A stretch of DNA of 64,000 bases from Amycolatopsis xylanica (GCF_900107045.1 NZ_FNON01000007.1:310001-374000), one strand, 5' to 3'. Positions 1 to 8,387 are shown, counted from the first letter of the stretch. A program made the numbers and translations. The notes: generated by a model from the letters alone, not told the origin.

Positions 1-321
1 GAGTGAATCGGCGGTGATGAGCTTGAGGACACGGTCCGCGACTTCGGTCGGGAGACCCGAGCTGTGGAAGAGCTGGTCGATCACGCCGGTCTGCAGGGCC
101 CGTTCGGCCCGCGATCCGGTAGCGGTGAGTAACAACGCTCCGGAATCGATTGCGTAGCGTGAAAACTCATGCAATAGCTCGGTCTTGCCGGTGGCGAGGC
201 CACCGCCGACCAACACGAGTTGGCCGTTCCCGTCGGCAGCCTCGGTGAGTAGACGCGTCAATACGTCCATTGCGTCGCGGTGTTCGGCGAACGCCATGCG
301 GTCAACCCCCAAAAGGCCCAT
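1..321 (-). CDS. LAL-family (LuxR-type) regulator, N-terminal part, cut by left edge
   Basis: The first 107 codons are visible and the rest lies beyond the window. Residues about 37-48 form a Walker A-like P-loop (VGGGLATGKTEL) followed by the AAA-type pattern in which a long helix leads into LTATGSRAER. This is the usual start of large ATP-binding LuxR regulators of the MalT/LAL class, which activate secondary-metabolite promoters through a C-terminal HTH (not visible). ATG at 321 is taken as start; an in-frame GTG at 330 is possible. A TTA leucine codon lies at 130-132 (residue 64), a mark of bldA-dependent translation in streptomycete-like hosts. No clear Shine-Dalgarno is seen. Family call is good; target genes are unknown, although its position beside the cluster makes a pathway role plausible. 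Confidence 0.75.
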   Translation of the reverse strand, partial: MGLLGVDRMAFAEHRDAMDVLTRLLTEAADGNGQLVLVGGGLATGKTELLHEFSRYAIDSGALLLTATGSRAERALQTGVIDQLFHSSGLPTEVADRVLKLITADSL

Positions 322-1044
322 TATGCGCACTGGTGATTACCTACGCCGATGTCGACCTTCGCCTGACCCGGCCCTGTCCAGCCATAGCCGAGTTTAGCCC
401 CATAAGAGTGAGGCCGTGAAGGTTTATGTTACCGACCGAGGGCGATTGGTGATCGATTTTTCGTGGTTCGGGTGGATGTGCACACCAGTAATACCTGGTG
501 TGGTTGGACAGTTACCCGCCGACTATGCCAAGTGGGTGAATATCAACAGCGCCCCGCTCGCTGGGACGCGGGTTAATAAAACGTCGTCACACAACCCCGG
601 CAAAGCTGGCGCCACCTGCGGCGAGGGGGTGGGCGACCGCTCACCCCTCCAGGGCGTGAATCTGTCCGGCAGCACGACAGGTTCGCGTCGCGCGCCGGGT
701 ACCGGACCTCTGGTCCAGACCAAGATACACATGCGTCCAGAAAGGACCCGACAGGGGAACTGATGACGTTTTGCTGTCAGTTCTCACGAAAGATCACCGA
801 AACCGACATTAGGCAAACCGGGGTTCACACTTCTTTCACTGAATCGATAGGAACACAGCGATACGTCTTGTTCACGTTCCGGGTTGTTACGTGAATCGAA
901 ACACCGTAATAGTCCACCGGTCAACACGAAAACGCGAAAACTACTCAAGACGCCGATAGGCCGAACGGACGAGCAGTCGCCGACGCCCTGGGCAAGGGCC
1001 TAAAGCAGTAAACCCACATACCTGTCAAGCGCCCGAAAACGACT
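322..1044. other. long intergenic region, no supported gene
   Basis: About 720 bases without a convincing gene. A GTG-started frame at 416-763 has no recognisable domain and no GC-rich third positions, so it is not called. The part from 760 to 1020 is AT-richer than its surroundings, as expected of promoter DNA for the leftward regulator. A short inverted repeat GGACC-TCT-GGTCC sits at 704-716 and could be an operator. Confidence 0.5.
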
Positions 1045-1086
1045 CGGCGCGGGCGTTACGAATTGGATTTCGTAACGCCCGCGCCG
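1045..1086 (-). terminator. hairpin terminator of the peptidase gene
   Basis: Perfect 18-bp arms (1045-1062 and 1069-1086) separated by a 6-nt loop, placed just after the stop codon of the leftward hydrolase gene. There is no strong U-tract, as is common for actinomycete terminators. Confidence 0.7.
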
Positions 1087-1107
1087 AATACTCAGTGTTC
1101 GCTACCG

Positions 1108-2682
1108 CTAACCCACTCGCTGGCCCATGACGGCGTCCGGAGACGCCTGATCGGACACCGAGGACCGGGCCGCGGCCGCCGGCGCGGGCGGCAGCGGGAC
1201 CGGCAACGGCAGCGGCGCGCACTCGACGTCCGCCGTGCGGCCCGGCTTGCGGGCCGGCAGCGCGCCGGTGAGGAGGTAGTCCGCGATCTTGTCGTCCACG
1301 CAGGCGTTCTTGCGCGGGGTGATGGCGTGGCTGGTGCCACCGGGCTCCGCGATCAGCGAAGCGCCGGGGAACCGGCTGCGGACTTCGAGGCTGCCCTCGA
1401 ACGGCGTTGGCGCGTCGAGCGTCTCGTCGATCATGAGCACGCTCGCGACGCCGCGTCCGTCGACGTGGACCGGCTTGCCCGCCTTCGCGGGCCAGTAGAG
1501 GCACGGCGCGTTGAACCAGGCGTTCTGCCAGGTGTAGTACGGCGCCTTCGCGAAGGTCTTCCAGTTGTCGACCTTCCACTGGTGCCAGGACGCGGGCCAC
1601 TGCACGTCCGTGCACTGCACGGCGAGGTACACCGCGAAGCCGTTGTCGTCGCCGCGGCCGCCGAAGTTCTCGAACAGCGTCTTCATGTTCTGCCAGTCGC
1701 CCTTGTTCACGAACCGGGCGAACGCGTCACCCAGCACCGGCCAGCGGAGCTGGTAGTACGCGGCCTGCTGGAAGACGTCGAGCCACTCGTCCGGCCCGAC
1801 GACACCGCCCGCGGCGTTGAACGACAGCTTCAGCAGCTGCTCGTCGAACACCCGCTTGACCGCCTCCTTGGTCTTGCCGAGGTGGTAGGCGTCGTCGTGC
1901 GAGGCGACCCAGCCGAACCAGATGTTCAGGTTCACGTCGAAGGCGACGTCCTGGTTCAGGTTGGCCTGGTACCACACGTTGCGCGGGTCGACCGTCGAGT
2001 CGAGGATCATCCGGCGCACGTTCTTCGGGTACGTGGTGCCGTAGACCTGGCCGAGGTAGGTGCCGTACGAGAAGCCGTAGAAGTTGACCTGCTCCGCGCC
2101 GAGCGCCTGGCGGATGGAGTCCATGTCCTTGACCGTGTCGGTCGTCTTCATGTTCTCCAGCAAGGCCTTGCTGTTCTTGGCTGCGCAGGCGTCCGCGTAG
2201 CCCTTGGACCTGGCGAGCCAGGTCTTCTCCAGCTGCGGCGTGATCGGCAAGTAGTTCGGCCGGTTGTAGTCCATGTAGTTCGGGTCGCACGAGATCGCCG
2301 GCTTGCTGGAGCCGACGCCGCGCGGGTCGAAGCCGATCCAGTCGTAGGCGTCGCCCGCGTTCTTCGGGACGCGCGCGCCCCGCGTCGCCAGCAGCAGCCC
2401 GGATCCGCCGGGGCCGCCCGGGTTCGTGAGCATGACGCCCTGGTACTGCGCGTCAGGCACCTTGTGCTTGACGCGGCTGACCGCGAGCTGGATCTTCTCC
2501 CCCGCGGGCTTGCGGTAGTCGAGCGGCACTTCGAGGTAGCCGCATTCGGCGCCCGCTTTGACGAGGTCCGCGTTGTCACACGGCCCCCAGGCGATGGCGG
2601 CCGGTGCCGCGACGGCAGGCGTCGCGACGAGCCCTGAGGCCAGCGTCGCGGCGGCCACCACGGCGAAAACAAGACGTTTCAC
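1108..2682 (-). CDS. secreted tripeptidyl aminopeptidase-like alpha/beta hydrolase (peptidase S33)
   Basis: A 524-residue protein starting at GTG 2682, preceded by GGTGGGGAG at good spacing; longer upstream frames lack a ribosome site and would bury the signal peptide. Residues 1-27 are a signal peptide (K-R, a hydrophobic core, then ATPAVAAPA). The oxyanion segment NPGGPGGSG and GFSYG (Ser205), Asp423 in DETLDAP and His452 in GGTSHA give the catalytic triad of the SlpD/Tap family, which releases N-terminal tripeptides outside the cell. The C-terminus is Pro/Ala-rich. It is divergent from the AraC gene across a 163-bp gap. It is probably a flanking gene: it lacks the cluster promoter pattern, and the cluster has its own intracellular iminopeptidase at 47557-48456. 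Confidence 0.85.
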   Translation of the reverse strand: MKRLVFAVVAAATLASGLVATPAVAAPAAIAWGPCDNADLVKAGAECGYLEVPLDYRKPAGEKIQLAVSRVKHKVPDAQYQGVMLTNPGGPGGSGLLLATRGARVPKNAGDAYDWIGFDPRGVGSSKPAISCDPNYMDYNRPNYLPITPQLEKTWLARSKGYADACAAKNSKALLENMKTTDTVKDMDSIRQALGAEQVNFYGFSYGTYLGQVYGTTYPKNVRRMILDSTVDPRNVWYQANLNQDVAFDVNLNIWFGWVASHDDAYHLGKTKEAVKRVFDEQLLKLSFNAAGGVVGPDEWLDVFQQAAYYQLRWPVLGDAFARFVNKGDWQNMKTLFENFGGRGDDNGFAVYLAVQCTDVQWPASWHQWKVDNWKTFAKAPYYTWQNAWFNAPCLYWPAKAGKPVHVDGRGVASVLMIDETLDAPTPFEGSLEVRSRFPGASLIAEPGGTSHAITPRKNACVDDKIADYLLTGALPARKPGRTADVECAPLPLPVPLPPAPAAAARSSVSDQASPDAVMGQRVG

Positions 2683-2845
2683 GAGGTTTCTCCCCACCTG
2701 GTGTGTGCTTGGAAGCGGGATGAACCCTAGCCGGGCGGCGACCATACGATCGTCGCGCGCCGCCCTTATATATAGGCGTGAAAAAAGACCTCGCGCCCTG
2801 CATCGGTACAGACGCCTTGCCCGAAAGGGATATTCTGGGACGGTC
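2683..2845. promoter_or_regulatory. divergent promoter region between hydrolase and AraC genes
   Basis: The gap between two outward-facing genes holds an AT-rich near-palindrome, CGCCCTTATATATAGGCG, at 2761-2778. This may be a -10 region or an operator. The assignment is positional. Confidence 0.4.
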
Positions 2846-3838
2846 ATGACGACTGGGACCGAGGAAGCGTTCACGACGCATGCGATGCTTCGCACGGATG
2901 ACCTCGACGAGGCACGCGAAGCGTTGACGGCGACGTATCTGCCGGTCGAGGCGCGGTATCTGGGCCGCCCCGGCCCGCTCGGCATGCGGCTCAACGTGCT
3001 GCGGCTGGGCGCCTCGACCGCCGGGTTCATCGCGTTCGACCGGGATGTCCGGCTCTCCAGTCCCGAAACCACCGACTACCACATCAATTTCCCGTTGTCG
3101 GGGCACGCGGAGTCGACCGCGGACGGGATGGAGCCGGTGTCCGGCACCGTGGCGATGGGCGCGGTGTTCCGGCCGGGGGTGGCCGCCGCGATCCGCTGGG
3201 GTGGCGGCTGCGGGCAGGTCTGCCTGAAGTTCCCGCCGCACACCGTCCACTCCGAACTGGAACGGCTGCTCGGCCGTCCGGCGGCGAAACCGGTCGTGTT
3301 CCAGCCCGCGCTGGACCTGACCACCACGGCGGGCCAGGCCTGGCTGCGGACGCTGCGGCTGGCGGAGGCCGACTCCCGGCGGCCGGACGGGCTGCTCTCC
3401 CATCCGCTGGCGGTGGAGACCGTGAAGTACCTGCTGCTCGACGGACTGCTGCTCGGCCAGCCCAACACCTACTCGGCCGAGCTGCTCGCGCCGCGGCGCC
3501 CCGCGCCGAACCGGGCGATCGCCCAAGCGGTCGCACTGCTGGAGGACCAGCCGGAGCAGCCGTGGACCCCGGCGCTGCTCGCCTCGGCGGTCGCGCTCAG
3601 CGTGCGGGCGCTGCACGATGGTTTTCAGCGCTGCACGGGGTTTTCCCCGATGAACTACCTGCGCGAGATCCGGCTCGCCCGTGTCAACGCGGAGCTGAGC
3701 GCGGCCGCGCCGGGCACCACGGTGACCGGGGCAGCGGGGCGCTGGGGTTTCGTCCACATGGGACGGTTCGCCGAGACCTATCGCGCCAAGTACGGCGAGC
3801 TGCCGTCGAAGACGCTGCGGCTCAGCCGAGGGAGGTGA
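2846..3838 (+). CDS. AraC-family transcriptional regulator
   Basis: A 330-residue protein from ATG 2846. The N-terminal about 190 residues match the AraC-binding-like domain found in many actinobacterial regulators (the stretch from THAMLRTDDLDEAREAL to INFPLSG). The C-terminal about 100 residues hold the double HTH: LSVRALHDGFQRCTGFSPMN, YLREIRLARV and the second helix pair GRWGFVHMGRFAETYRAKYG, ending in the family-typical GELPSKTLR. It overlaps the convergent STAS gene by 17 bp. Its target is unknown, perhaps the divergent hydrolase. It is likely outside the biosynthetic regulon because no TAGGGG promoter is seen. Confidence 0.85.
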   Translation: MTTGTEEAFTTHAMLRTDDLDEAREALTATYLPVEARYLGRPGPLGMRLNVLRLGASTAGFIAFDRDVRLSSPETTDYHINFPLSGHAESTADGMEPVSGTVAMGAVFRPGVAAAIRWGGGCGQVCLKFPPHTVHSELERLLGRPAAKPVVFQPALDLTTTAGQAWLRTLRLAEADSRRPDGLLSHPLAVETVKYLLLDGLLLGQPNTYSAELLAPRRPAPNRAIAQAVALLEDQPEQPWTPALLASAVALSVRALHDGFQRCTGFSPMNYLREIRLARVNAELSAAAPGTTVTGAAGRWGFVHMGRFAETYRAKYGELPSKTLRLSRGR

Positions 3839-4184
3839 CCGCGTCGCCGACCGTGGGATGCACCTCGAACAGATCGAGCCAGCCTGCCGTCTCGAGCCGA
3901 TCGGTCACCTCGGCGCGGTCGGCGCCGACCAGGCAGCACCCGACACCGAGCTCCCCCGCCGTGCACGCGAGCCGCAGCAGCACCGGCAGGCCGTCCGGCC
4001 GCACCGACGTCACCTGCGAGAGATCGAAGATCAGCAGCCGCGGCCTGCGGTCGAGCATGTCGAGCAGGGTCCGGTCGAGCGTGCGGGCGCCATGGCGGCC
4101 CAGGTCCCCGCGCAGGGTCAGCACCCAGACGCCGTCACACCTGCGCTCCACGGTCACGCTCAGATCACCCACCAGGCTGAGCAT
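3822..4184 (-). CDS. STAS-domain protein, anti-sigma-factor antagonist-like
   Basis: A 120-residue single STAS domain: beta strand VWVLTLRGDL, the core RPRLLIFDLSQVTSVRPDGLPVLL, then a C-terminal helix-strand. Such proteins bind anti-sigma factors and are switched by phosphorylation of a Ser in the motif D-S-S/T-G-L. Here the corresponding position reads P-D-G-L, with Asp64 where the phosphorylated Ser normally lies, so it may be non-switchable or phospho-mimetic. No anti-sigma kinase gene is adjacent. Start ATG 4184 is used; an in-frame GTG slightly downstream is also possible. Confidence 0.75.
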   Translation of the reverse strand: MLSLVGDLSVTVERRCDGVWVLTLRGDLGRHGARTLDRTLLDMLDRRPRLLIFDLSQVTSVRPDGLPVLLRLACTAGELGVGCCLVGADRAEVTDRLETAGWLDLFEVHPTVGDAVTSLG

Positions 4185-4260
4185 GAGCCGTTCCGCCGGG
4201 CGGCACTATCCGCCCGGCGCTAGTTTCTATCCATCGTGCGCGTTCCCGTAGGAGGTTCGG

Positions 4261-4803
4261 ATGCTGGTGCTGGCCAGGGAAACGACCGGAATGCTCATCG
4301 CGCGCGGCGTGCTCGCCGTGCTGTTCGGCCTGCTCGCGCTGATCTGGCCGATCGCGACGGTGTTCGGGCTGGCGGTGCTGTTCGCCGTCTACGCCCTCAT
4401 CGACGGGGTCGGCCTGCTGGTCGCGGCCTTCCGCAAGCAGGTGTCCCCGGCGACGGGGCTGGCGGGCGCGGTCGGCGTGGTGCTGGCGGTGGTGACCGTG
4501 GTGTGGCCGGGCATCACCGTGCTGGCGCTGGCGATCATGGCTGGCGCGTGGGCGGTGGTGACCGGCGTCGGCGAGATCGTCACGGCCGTGCGGCTGCGCA
4601 AGCAGATCCAGGGCGAGGTGTGGCTGGGGCTCGCGGGCGGGCTTTCGGTGATCGCCGGCCTGGTGATCCTGCTGCAGCCGATCGCGGGCGTGATCGGGAT
4701 CGCGACGGTGCTGGGCGTGTTCGCGCTGCTGTACGGGATCGCGTTGCTGCTGCTCGGGTACCGCGTGCACAAGCTCACGAAGTCGGCGGGCGCCGCCGTC
4801 TGA
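4261..4803 (+). CDS. HdeD-family (DUF308) integral membrane protein
   Basis: A 180-residue, strongly hydrophobic protein with about six membrane segments arranged as three repeated helical hairpins (LIARGVLAVLFGLLALIWP, then LAGAVGVVLAVVTVVWPGI, then LGLAGGLSVIAGLVILLQP). This is the pattern of HdeD/DUF308 proteins, linked to acid stress in enterobacteria and of unknown role in actinomycetes. It starts at ATG 4261 after AGGAGG. It looks like a flanking housekeeping or stress gene. Confidence 0.8.
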   Translation: MLVLARETTGMLIARGVLAVLFGLLALIWPIATVFGLAVLFAVYALIDGVGLLVAAFRKQVSPATGLAGAVGVVLAVVTVVWPGITVLALAIMAGAWAVVTGVGEIVTAVRLRKQIQGEVWLGLAGGLSVIAGLVILLQPIAGVIGIATVLGVFALLYGIALLLLGYRVHKLTKSAGAAV

Positions 4804-4841
4804 CTTCGCGCCAGCCCGGTTAAACGGGTTGCGGGTGTCGG

Positions 4842-4984
4842 TAGGGTGGGGTTCATGATCGCTTTCAGCCGCTTGCGCACTGCCTGAGACGGCGTGACTC
4901 TTCGGGCCGCCCGCTGTGAGGGCAGGCCCCCGCACTTCTGCGCGCCGTCGGACACCTACTGCTCCGACAGGACGTCAAACCCTT
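4842..4984 (+). promoter_or_regulatory. possible attenuator leader of the macrolide glycosyltransferase gene
   Basis: A TAGGGT -10-like hexamer at 4842-4847 ends seven bases before ATG 4855, the spacing expected of a leaderless transcript. A 10-codon open frame follows (4855-4887). The remaining about 95 bases before the glycosyltransferase start contain complementary segments, GACGGCG (from 4888) with CGCCGTC, and a GTCGGA/TCCGAC hairpin that ends immediately before the only AGGA ribosome site. This is the layout of ribosome-mediated attenuation of macrolide-resistance genes. It is inferred from sequence layout only. Confidence 0.45.
4855..4887 (+). CDS. putative 10-residue leader peptide MIAFSRLRTA
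   Basis: ATG to TGA encodes MIAFSRLRTA, directly behind a -10-like hexamer and in front of structured RNA leading to an OleD-type glycosyltransferase gene. Macrolide-stalled leader peptides are usually this short and sometimes contain the stalling motif R/K-x-R/K; RLR is present here. No ribosome site is needed if the transcript is leaderless. Chance occurrence cannot be excluded. Confidence 0.35.
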   Translation: MIAFSRLRTA

Positions 4985-6151
4985 ATGCGCCACCATATTT
5001 CCATGATCGGCTGCACCGCGCCGTCACACATCTATCCGTCGCTCGCGCTCATCCGTGAGCTCGTCGACCGGGGACACCGGGTCACGTACGCGGTGGGTGA
5101 GCGGCTCGCCGGCCTGATCACGCCGACCGGCGCCGAGCCGGTCACGCATCCGTCGCTGCTGCCCGACGGCGAGGCCGACTGGCCGGAGGACGCGGGTGCG
5201 GCGATGCGGATCTTCCTCGACGAGAACATCGCCGTGCTGCCGCATCTCACCGAAACCTACGACGACGACCGGCCCGACCTCTTTCTCTATGACATCGGCG
5301 GGCTGGCCGCGCCGGTGCTCGGCCACCGCTATGGCGTGCCCGCGGTGCAGCTCTCCCCCACCTATGTCGCCTGGGACGGCTACGAGGAGGAGTTCGCGGA
5401 GTTCATCGCCGGGCTGCGGGCGTCGGAGTCCGGCGCCGCCTACTTCAAGGTGTACGGCGAATGGCTCGAGGAGAACGGGATCGACGCCGAGCCGTTCGCC
5501 TGGCTCTCGCATCCGGCGAGCGTCCTTTCGCTGATCCCGCGTGCGATGCAGCCGAACGCGGAGCGGGTCGGGCCGCACGTCGAGTTCGTCGGGCCGTGCC
5601 TGGATCCGGGCAGGCTCGCCGATCGAAGCTGGTCCGCGCCCGAGGGGGCCAAGGTGCTGCTGGTGTCGTTCGGGACCGCGGTGACCGATCAGCTCGACAT
5701 CTACCGTGCCTGTATAGAGGGGTTCCGTGACTCGGACTGGCATGTCGTGATGAGCGTCGGGAACAAGATCGACCTCGCCGAGCTCGGGGACGTCCCGGCG
5801 AACTTCGAGGTGCACCGGAGTGTGCCGCAGCTGGCGGTGCTCGAGGCGGCGTCGGCGTTCGTCACGCATGCCGGGATGGGTGGCAGCACCGAGTCGTTGT
5901 GGTTCGGTGTGCCGACGGTGGCCATCCCGTTCGCGACCGATGGGTTCGGGAACGCGGCCAGGCTCGAGGAGCTGGGCGCCGGCGTCCAGCTGCGGGCCGA
6001 CCAGGTGACCGCGGCGGCGTTGCGGTCCTCTGTGGACCAGGTCGCGGATGATCCCGCTGTGGCGCAACGGCTTGCCGGACTGCGCCGCGAGGTGCGGGCG
6101 AACGGCGGGGTGACCAGGGCCGCGGACGCCGTGGAAGCGCACCTGCGGTGA
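4985..6151 (+). CDS. OleD/MgtA-like macrolide glycosyltransferase (GT1)
   Basis: A 388-residue GT-B enzyme starting at ATG 4985; upstream in-frame ATGs would add a non-family extension. The acceptor-domain start SMIGCTAPSHIYPSLALIRE places the catalytic His at residue 15. The paired Asp is likely the one in PDLFLYDIGG. The C-terminal donor-binding signature is VPQLAVLEAASAFVTHAGMGG followed by STESLWFGVP. The whole chain resembles OleD/MgtA, which inactivate macrolides with UDP-glucose, more than deoxysugar transferases of biosynthesis. No deoxysugar genes are visible in the window and the gene lacks the cluster promoter pattern. Resistance or detoxification is therefore the first guess, with glycosylation of the macrolactam as the alternative. 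Confidence 0.85.
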   Translation: MRHHISMIGCTAPSHIYPSLALIRELVDRGHRVTYAVGERLAGLITPTGAEPVTHPSLLPDGEADWPEDAGAAMRIFLDENIAVLPHLTETYDDDRPDLFLYDIGGLAAPVLGHRYGVPAVQLSPTYVAWDGYEEEFAEFIAGLRASESGAAYFKVYGEWLEENGIDAEPFAWLSHPASVLSLIPRAMQPNAERVGPHVEFVGPCLDPGRLADRSWSAPEGAKVLLVSFGTAVTDQLDIYRACIEGFRDSDWHVVMSVGNKIDLAELGDVPANFEVHRSVPQLAVLEAASAFVTHAGMGGSTESLWFGVPTVAIPFATDGFGNAARLEELGAGVQLRADQVTAAALRSSVDQVADDPAVAQRLAGLRREVRANGGVTRAADAVEAHLR

Positions 6152-6209
6152 GTGCTCACCCGGTCGGCGGCTTGCCCAGGGCCGTCGGCCGGGTCCGGCC
6201 GGGCGAGGT

Positions 6210-6255
6210 TAGGGGCGGCTAGGGGTGTGCCACCCCCTGCCGGTGGCCTTAGCGT
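6210..6255 (+). promoter_or_regulatory. cluster-type promoter of the P450-ferredoxin operon
   Basis: TAGGGG (6210-6215), four bases, TAGGGG (6220-6225), a 24-base spacer, then TAGCGT (6250-6255) as -10 element. The same arrangement precedes most biosynthetic transcription units in this window, always in the gene's sense direction. Confidence 0.75.
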
Positions 6256-6303
6256 CACAGCGTAACCACCTTTCTTGCCCTGATCCGGGAAGGTCTTCGT
6301 CCC

Positions 6304-7539
6304 ATGACCGAGGTCGTCACCCAGTCCGAAGCCACCGGGACCGAGCAGCCTCCGCTCTTCCCGATGAAGCGCCCCTGCCCGTTCAAGATGCCGGAGGAGT
6401 ACGCGCGCCTGCGCGCGGAGGAGCCGGTTTCCAAGGTGACGTTGCGGGTGTCCGGCAAACAGGTGTGGATCATCACCAAGGCCGACGACGTCAGGAAGGT
6501 GCTCACCGACTCGACGCTGAGCTCCAACTGGAAGGAACCCGGCTACCCGCTGCCGGTCGCCGTGCCCGACGACATCCTGCAGGCGATGGAGCTGCCGCTG
6601 GTCGCGATGGACCCGCCCCAGCACACCGTGCGCCGCCGGATGCTGATCCCCGAGTTCACCGCCAAGCGGATGCAGGCGCTGCGGCCGAAGATCGAGAAGA
6701 TCGTGCACGAGCACATCGACGCGATGCTCGCCAAGGGCGGCCCGGTCGACCTCGTCGAGGAGCTGGCCGTTCCGGTGCCCTCACTGGTCTTCTGCGAGCT
6801 GCTGGGTGTGCCGGCCAGCGAGACCGCCTTCTTCCGCAACTACGCCGAGCTGACCACCAACCGCGAGGTCACGCCGATGGAGATCGGTATGGCGCAGCAG
6901 GAGATGGAGGCCTACCTCGACAAGCTGGTCACCGACCGCGGCGTCAACCCCAAGGACGATCTGCTGACCAGGCTCGTCGCCCGCAACAACGAAGAGGGCA
7001 ACCTCGCACACTCCGACGTCGTCGCGCTCGCGCGGGTGCTGCTGTTCGGCGGGTTCGACACGATCGCCAACGTCGTGTCGCTCGGCACGGTCGCGCTGCT
7101 GCAGAACCCCGACCAGCTGCAGAAACTCAAGGACGACCCGACGCTCACCGCGAACGCGGTCGGCGAGCTGCTGCGCTTCGCCAGCATCTCCGACCACGCC
7201 ACCGCGCGCGTGCTGCCGCACGACATCACCGTCTCCGGCGTGACCATCCCGGCGGGCGACGGGATCATCGCGCTCAACGGCTCCGCGAACCGCGACGAGG
7301 AGCGTTGGGAGAACCCGGACATGCTCGACGTCTGCCGCGACACCAAGGGGCACGCGTCGTTCGGGCACGGCATCCACCAGTGTCCCGGCGCCAGCCTGGT
7401 CAAGGTGGAGCTGGAGATCATCTTCAACGCGCTGTTCTCGCGGATCCCCGGCCTGCGCCTGCACGGCGAGGTGCCGGACTCCGCGTACAAGCATGACGCC
7501 TTGATTTTCGGCATGTACGAACTACCGGTGACGTGGTGA
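6304..7539 (+). CDS. cytochrome P450
   Basis: A 411-residue class I P450 from ATG 6304, preceded by GGGAAGG. The I-helix reads FGGFDT (Thr253), the K-helix ExxR is E288-L-L-R291, and the heme loop FGHGIHQCPGA gives the thiolate Cys360. It is a soluble bacterial type with no membrane anchor. It is coupled by a 4-nt GTGA overlap to a ferredoxin gene and driven by the cluster-type promoter, so it is very likely a tailoring hydroxylase or epoxidase of the macrolactam. Site of oxidation cannot be read from sequence. Confidence 0.93.
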   Translation: MTEVVTQSEATGTEQPPLFPMKRPCPFKMPEEYARLRAEEPVSKVTLRVSGKQVWIITKADDVRKVLTDSTLSSNWKEPGYPLPVAVPDDILQAMELPLVAMDPPQHTVRRRMLIPEFTAKRMQALRPKIEKIVHEHIDAMLAKGGPVDLVEELAVPVPSLVFCELLGVPASETAFFRNYAELTTNREVTPMEIGMAQQEMEAYLDKLVTDRGVNPKDDLLTRLVARNNEEGNLAHSDVVALARVLLFGGFDTIANVVSLGTVALLQNPDQLQKLKDDPTLTANAVGELLRFASISDHATARVLPHDITVSGVTIPAGDGIIALNGSANRDEERWENPDMLDVCRDTKGHASFGHGIHQCPGASLVKVELEIIFNALFSRIPGLRLHGEVPDSAYKHDALIFGMYELPVTW

Positions 7540-7742
7540 GTGTCTTGCGCATCCTCTATGACCGTGAACGCTGTGTCGGCACGGGCTCGTGCGTCTTCGC
7601 CGAGCCCGCCGTCTTCGACCAGGACGAGGACGACGGCAGGCTCGTCGTCCTCGACGAGAACCCCGATGAGGACTATCGCCAGGGCGTGCTGGACGCGATC
7701 GCGGTCTGCCCGGTCGCTGCCATAGAACTGGCCAAGGACTGA
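7536..7742 (+). CDS. [3Fe-4S] ferredoxin partner of the P450
   Basis: A 68-residue protein. GTG 7536 overlaps the P450 stop by four bases and is preferred over GTG 7533. Only three cluster cysteines are present (Cys13, Cys19, Cys58 in CVGTGSC and AVCPVAAI), the arrangement of single [3Fe-4S] ferredoxins that feed actinobacterial P450s. It would deliver electrons from a ferredoxin reductase encoded elsewhere. Translational coupling supports a dedicated pair. Confidence 0.9.
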   Translation: MSVLRILYDRERCVGTGSCVFAEPAVFDQDEDDGRLVVLDENPDEDYRQGVLDAIAVCPVAAIELAKD

Positions 7743-7744
7743 AA

Positions 7745-7778
7745 ACGGCCGGTGCGCGGTTTCCCGCGCACCGGCCGT
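7745..7778. terminator. hairpin terminator between convergent ferredoxin and VOC genes
   Basis: Perfect 15-bp GC-rich arms at 7745-7759 and 7764-7778 around a TTTC loop, two bases after the ferredoxin stop. It can serve both converging transcripts. Confidence 0.8.
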
Positions 7779-7820
7779 TCGCCGTTCGCCCCAGCCGAGC
7801 CACGACCCGAAAGCTTGCGA

Positions 7821-8249
7821 TCAGTCAGGCGAGCACTGCAGTTCCAGCAGGTTCCCGCCGGGGTCGCGCAGGTAGGCGATCCGGGTGTCCGGCGCCCATT
7901 CCGGCCGGTCACGGGCTGGGCTGAGGACGGTCGCGCCGTGCTCCTCGCACAGGCGCTGCGCGCCGTCGACGTCGGCGGTCCGCAGGCACAGCAGCGACGG
8001 GTCGCCGACCGTGCCGGCGTTCTCCTGCCCGAGCATGGCCGCCATGATGCCGCGGTCGAGCAGCGCCAGCTGCGGGGTGGCCGTGTTGATGTCCCAGCGT
8101 GCGTACGGGCCGTCCTCCACGCCCTTCGCGAGTGTCGATCCGGCCAGCTTCGGCAGAACCGCGTTGTAGAACCGGAAGCAGGCCGCGAAGTTGTCGACGA
8201 GCAGCCGGACGTGCACTGTGTCCACCAGGTTGGGGGGTCGCGTGGTCAT
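7821..8249 (-). CDS. VOC-superfamily (glyoxalase/bleomycin-resistance-like) protein
   Basis: A 142-residue protein. ATG 8249 is chosen because AAGGAG lies six bases upstream. The two beta-alpha-beta-beta-beta halves are visible: VHVRLLVDNFAACFRFYNAVL, and IAYLRDPGGNLLELQCSP, the latter with the metal-ligand-like Glu near the C-terminus. Such proteins act as isomerases, dioxygenases or drug-binding resistance proteins. It is controlled by a strong cluster-type promoter (8388-8432), which ties it to macrolactam production. Self-resistance or a tailoring step are both open. Confidence 0.8.
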   Translation of the reverse strand: MTTRPPNLVDTVHVRLLVDNFAACFRFYNAVLPKLAGSTLAKGVEDGPYARWDINTATPQLALLDRGIMAAMLGQENAGTVGDPSLLCLRTADVDGAQRLCEEHGATVLSPARDRPEWAPDTRIAYLRDPGGNLLELQCSPD

Positions 8250-8387
8250 CCACACTCCTTCAAGACTTCAGCCGGGTAACCGGTGATCTCGATACCGGAT
8301 AGAATACTTAGTTGGTTACGTTCCGACGGACCGCTTTCACTATTCGGTCAAATCGATGAGTTCCCGGAATGTGTCAACTGTGCGCCA

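Noticed and set aside
416..763. GTG-started frame of 115 codons in the left intergenic region
   Set aside because: No recognisable domain, no GC-rich third-codon pattern and compositional change along its length; regarded as chance.
1108..3072. 654-codon version of the secreted hydrolase
   Set aside because: It would place 130 unrelated residues before a clear signal peptide and overlap the divergent AraC gene; GTG 2682 has a ribosome site.
4985..6151. Glycosyltransferase as aminosugar transferase for a vicenisamine-like sugar
   Set aside because: Sequence is closest in pattern to OleD/MgtA detoxifying enzymes, and no deoxysugar biosynthesis or helper P450-like activator genes are in the window; kept only as an alternative.
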